A stretch of 6,360 nucleotides of DNA from the NCBI GenBank assembly GCA_017608995.1, contig JAFCEU010000043.1:1290-7649 (forward strand). The letters are read 5' to 3'. Shown piece by piece: positions 6,233-6,360 of this stretch. This stretch comes from Candidatus Iainarchaeum sp. GTDB taxonomy: Archaea; Iainarchaeota; Iainarchaeia; Iainarchaeales; DTGL01. How positions within the stretch are numbered: position 1 is the first letter of the stretch; every line of letters starts with the position of its first letter. A program made the position numbers and the translations under genes. A model generated the notes under the pieces. That model was not told the DNA's origin, did not search any database, and was given only the letters and a program-made list of their open reading frames with translations.

Positions 6233-6360
6233 CTCACTCGCAAAACAAAAATCGATTCGATTCTGATTTGTTATGTAGACAAACCATATATCAATTTATA
6301 CATAACAAACCTGCTATATTGTCGCCATTAAGAAGATTATTTACAGCCGATTTATGAGCT
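6233..6360. other. Terminal intergenic stretch, no gene seen
   Basis: These 128 AT-rich bases after the operon hold no supportable ORF. They contain TATA-like stretches (CATATATC about 6285-6292, TTTATA 6295-6300) and the inverted repeat at 6267-6309. A promoter for a gene beyond the window is possible but unproven. Confidence 0.5.
6267..6309. repeat. Perfect 11-bp inverted repeat (TTTGTTATGTA ... TACATAACAAA)
   Basis: The arms at 6267-6277 and 6299-6309 are exact reverse complements with a 21-nt AT-rich spacer. The 7-mer ACAAACC also occurs twice as a direct repeat (6279-6285 and 6305-6311). The hairpin is weak (few G/C pairs), so a terminator is less likely than a dyad protein-binding site around a TATA-like element. 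Role unknown. Confidence 0.6.

Noticed and set aside
6251..6264. TCGATTCGAT tandem pentamer after the last gene
   Set aside because: Only two copies of five bases; too short to mean anything on its own.

Overview
The window looks like a stretch of archaeal chromosome, probably from a DPANN-type lineage (inference only: no rRNA or other marker gene is present). Evidence: strong archaeal Shine-Dalgarno matches (AGGTGA, AGGTG), AT-rich intergenic regions, a winged-helix regulator of archaeal style, and secreted proteins built from Ig-like, VWA, Cys-rich and calcium-binding-repeat modules. No mobile element, CRISPR array, tRNA or rRNA was seen.

Left part (1-2663, + strand): a large Cys-rich, probably extracellular protein whose 5' end lies outside the window. 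It appears as two overlapping reading frames (1-792 and 711-2663). These are best read as one gene broken by a single-base frame change near 725-740. Order of parts: Cys-rich segment, Ig-like beta-sandwich, CxxC module, VWA domain 1, Cys-rich linker with a second copy of the CxxC module, VWA domain 2, Cys-rich tail. Both VWA domains carry a MIDAS metal site and a Glu...(I/V)GWR...TD pattern that resembles the beta-I domain of integrin beta chains.

Middle (2665-3272): a minus-strand winged-helix DNA-binding protein, convergent with the VWA gene (1 nt apart). A divergent intergenic region of about 134 bp, with two small palindromes, separates it from the next operon.

Right part (3273-6232, + strand): a tight three-gene operon. 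It encodes a small Cys-free Ig-like protein without a signal peptide, a secreted metallopeptidase with TSP3-like Asp-rich repeats and a HELGH zinc motif (M64-like), and a signal-peptide plus C-terminal-TM membrane protein with a double Cys-rich stalk. The last 128 nt hold no supportable gene but contain a perfect 11-bp inverted repeat.

Taken together the window reads as a cell-surface locus: a divalent-metal-binding adhesin-like protein, a secreted metalloprotease and a membrane-anchored Cys-rich protein, with a nearby regulator. The functional linkage is inferred from proximity and shared extracellular character, not demonstrated.
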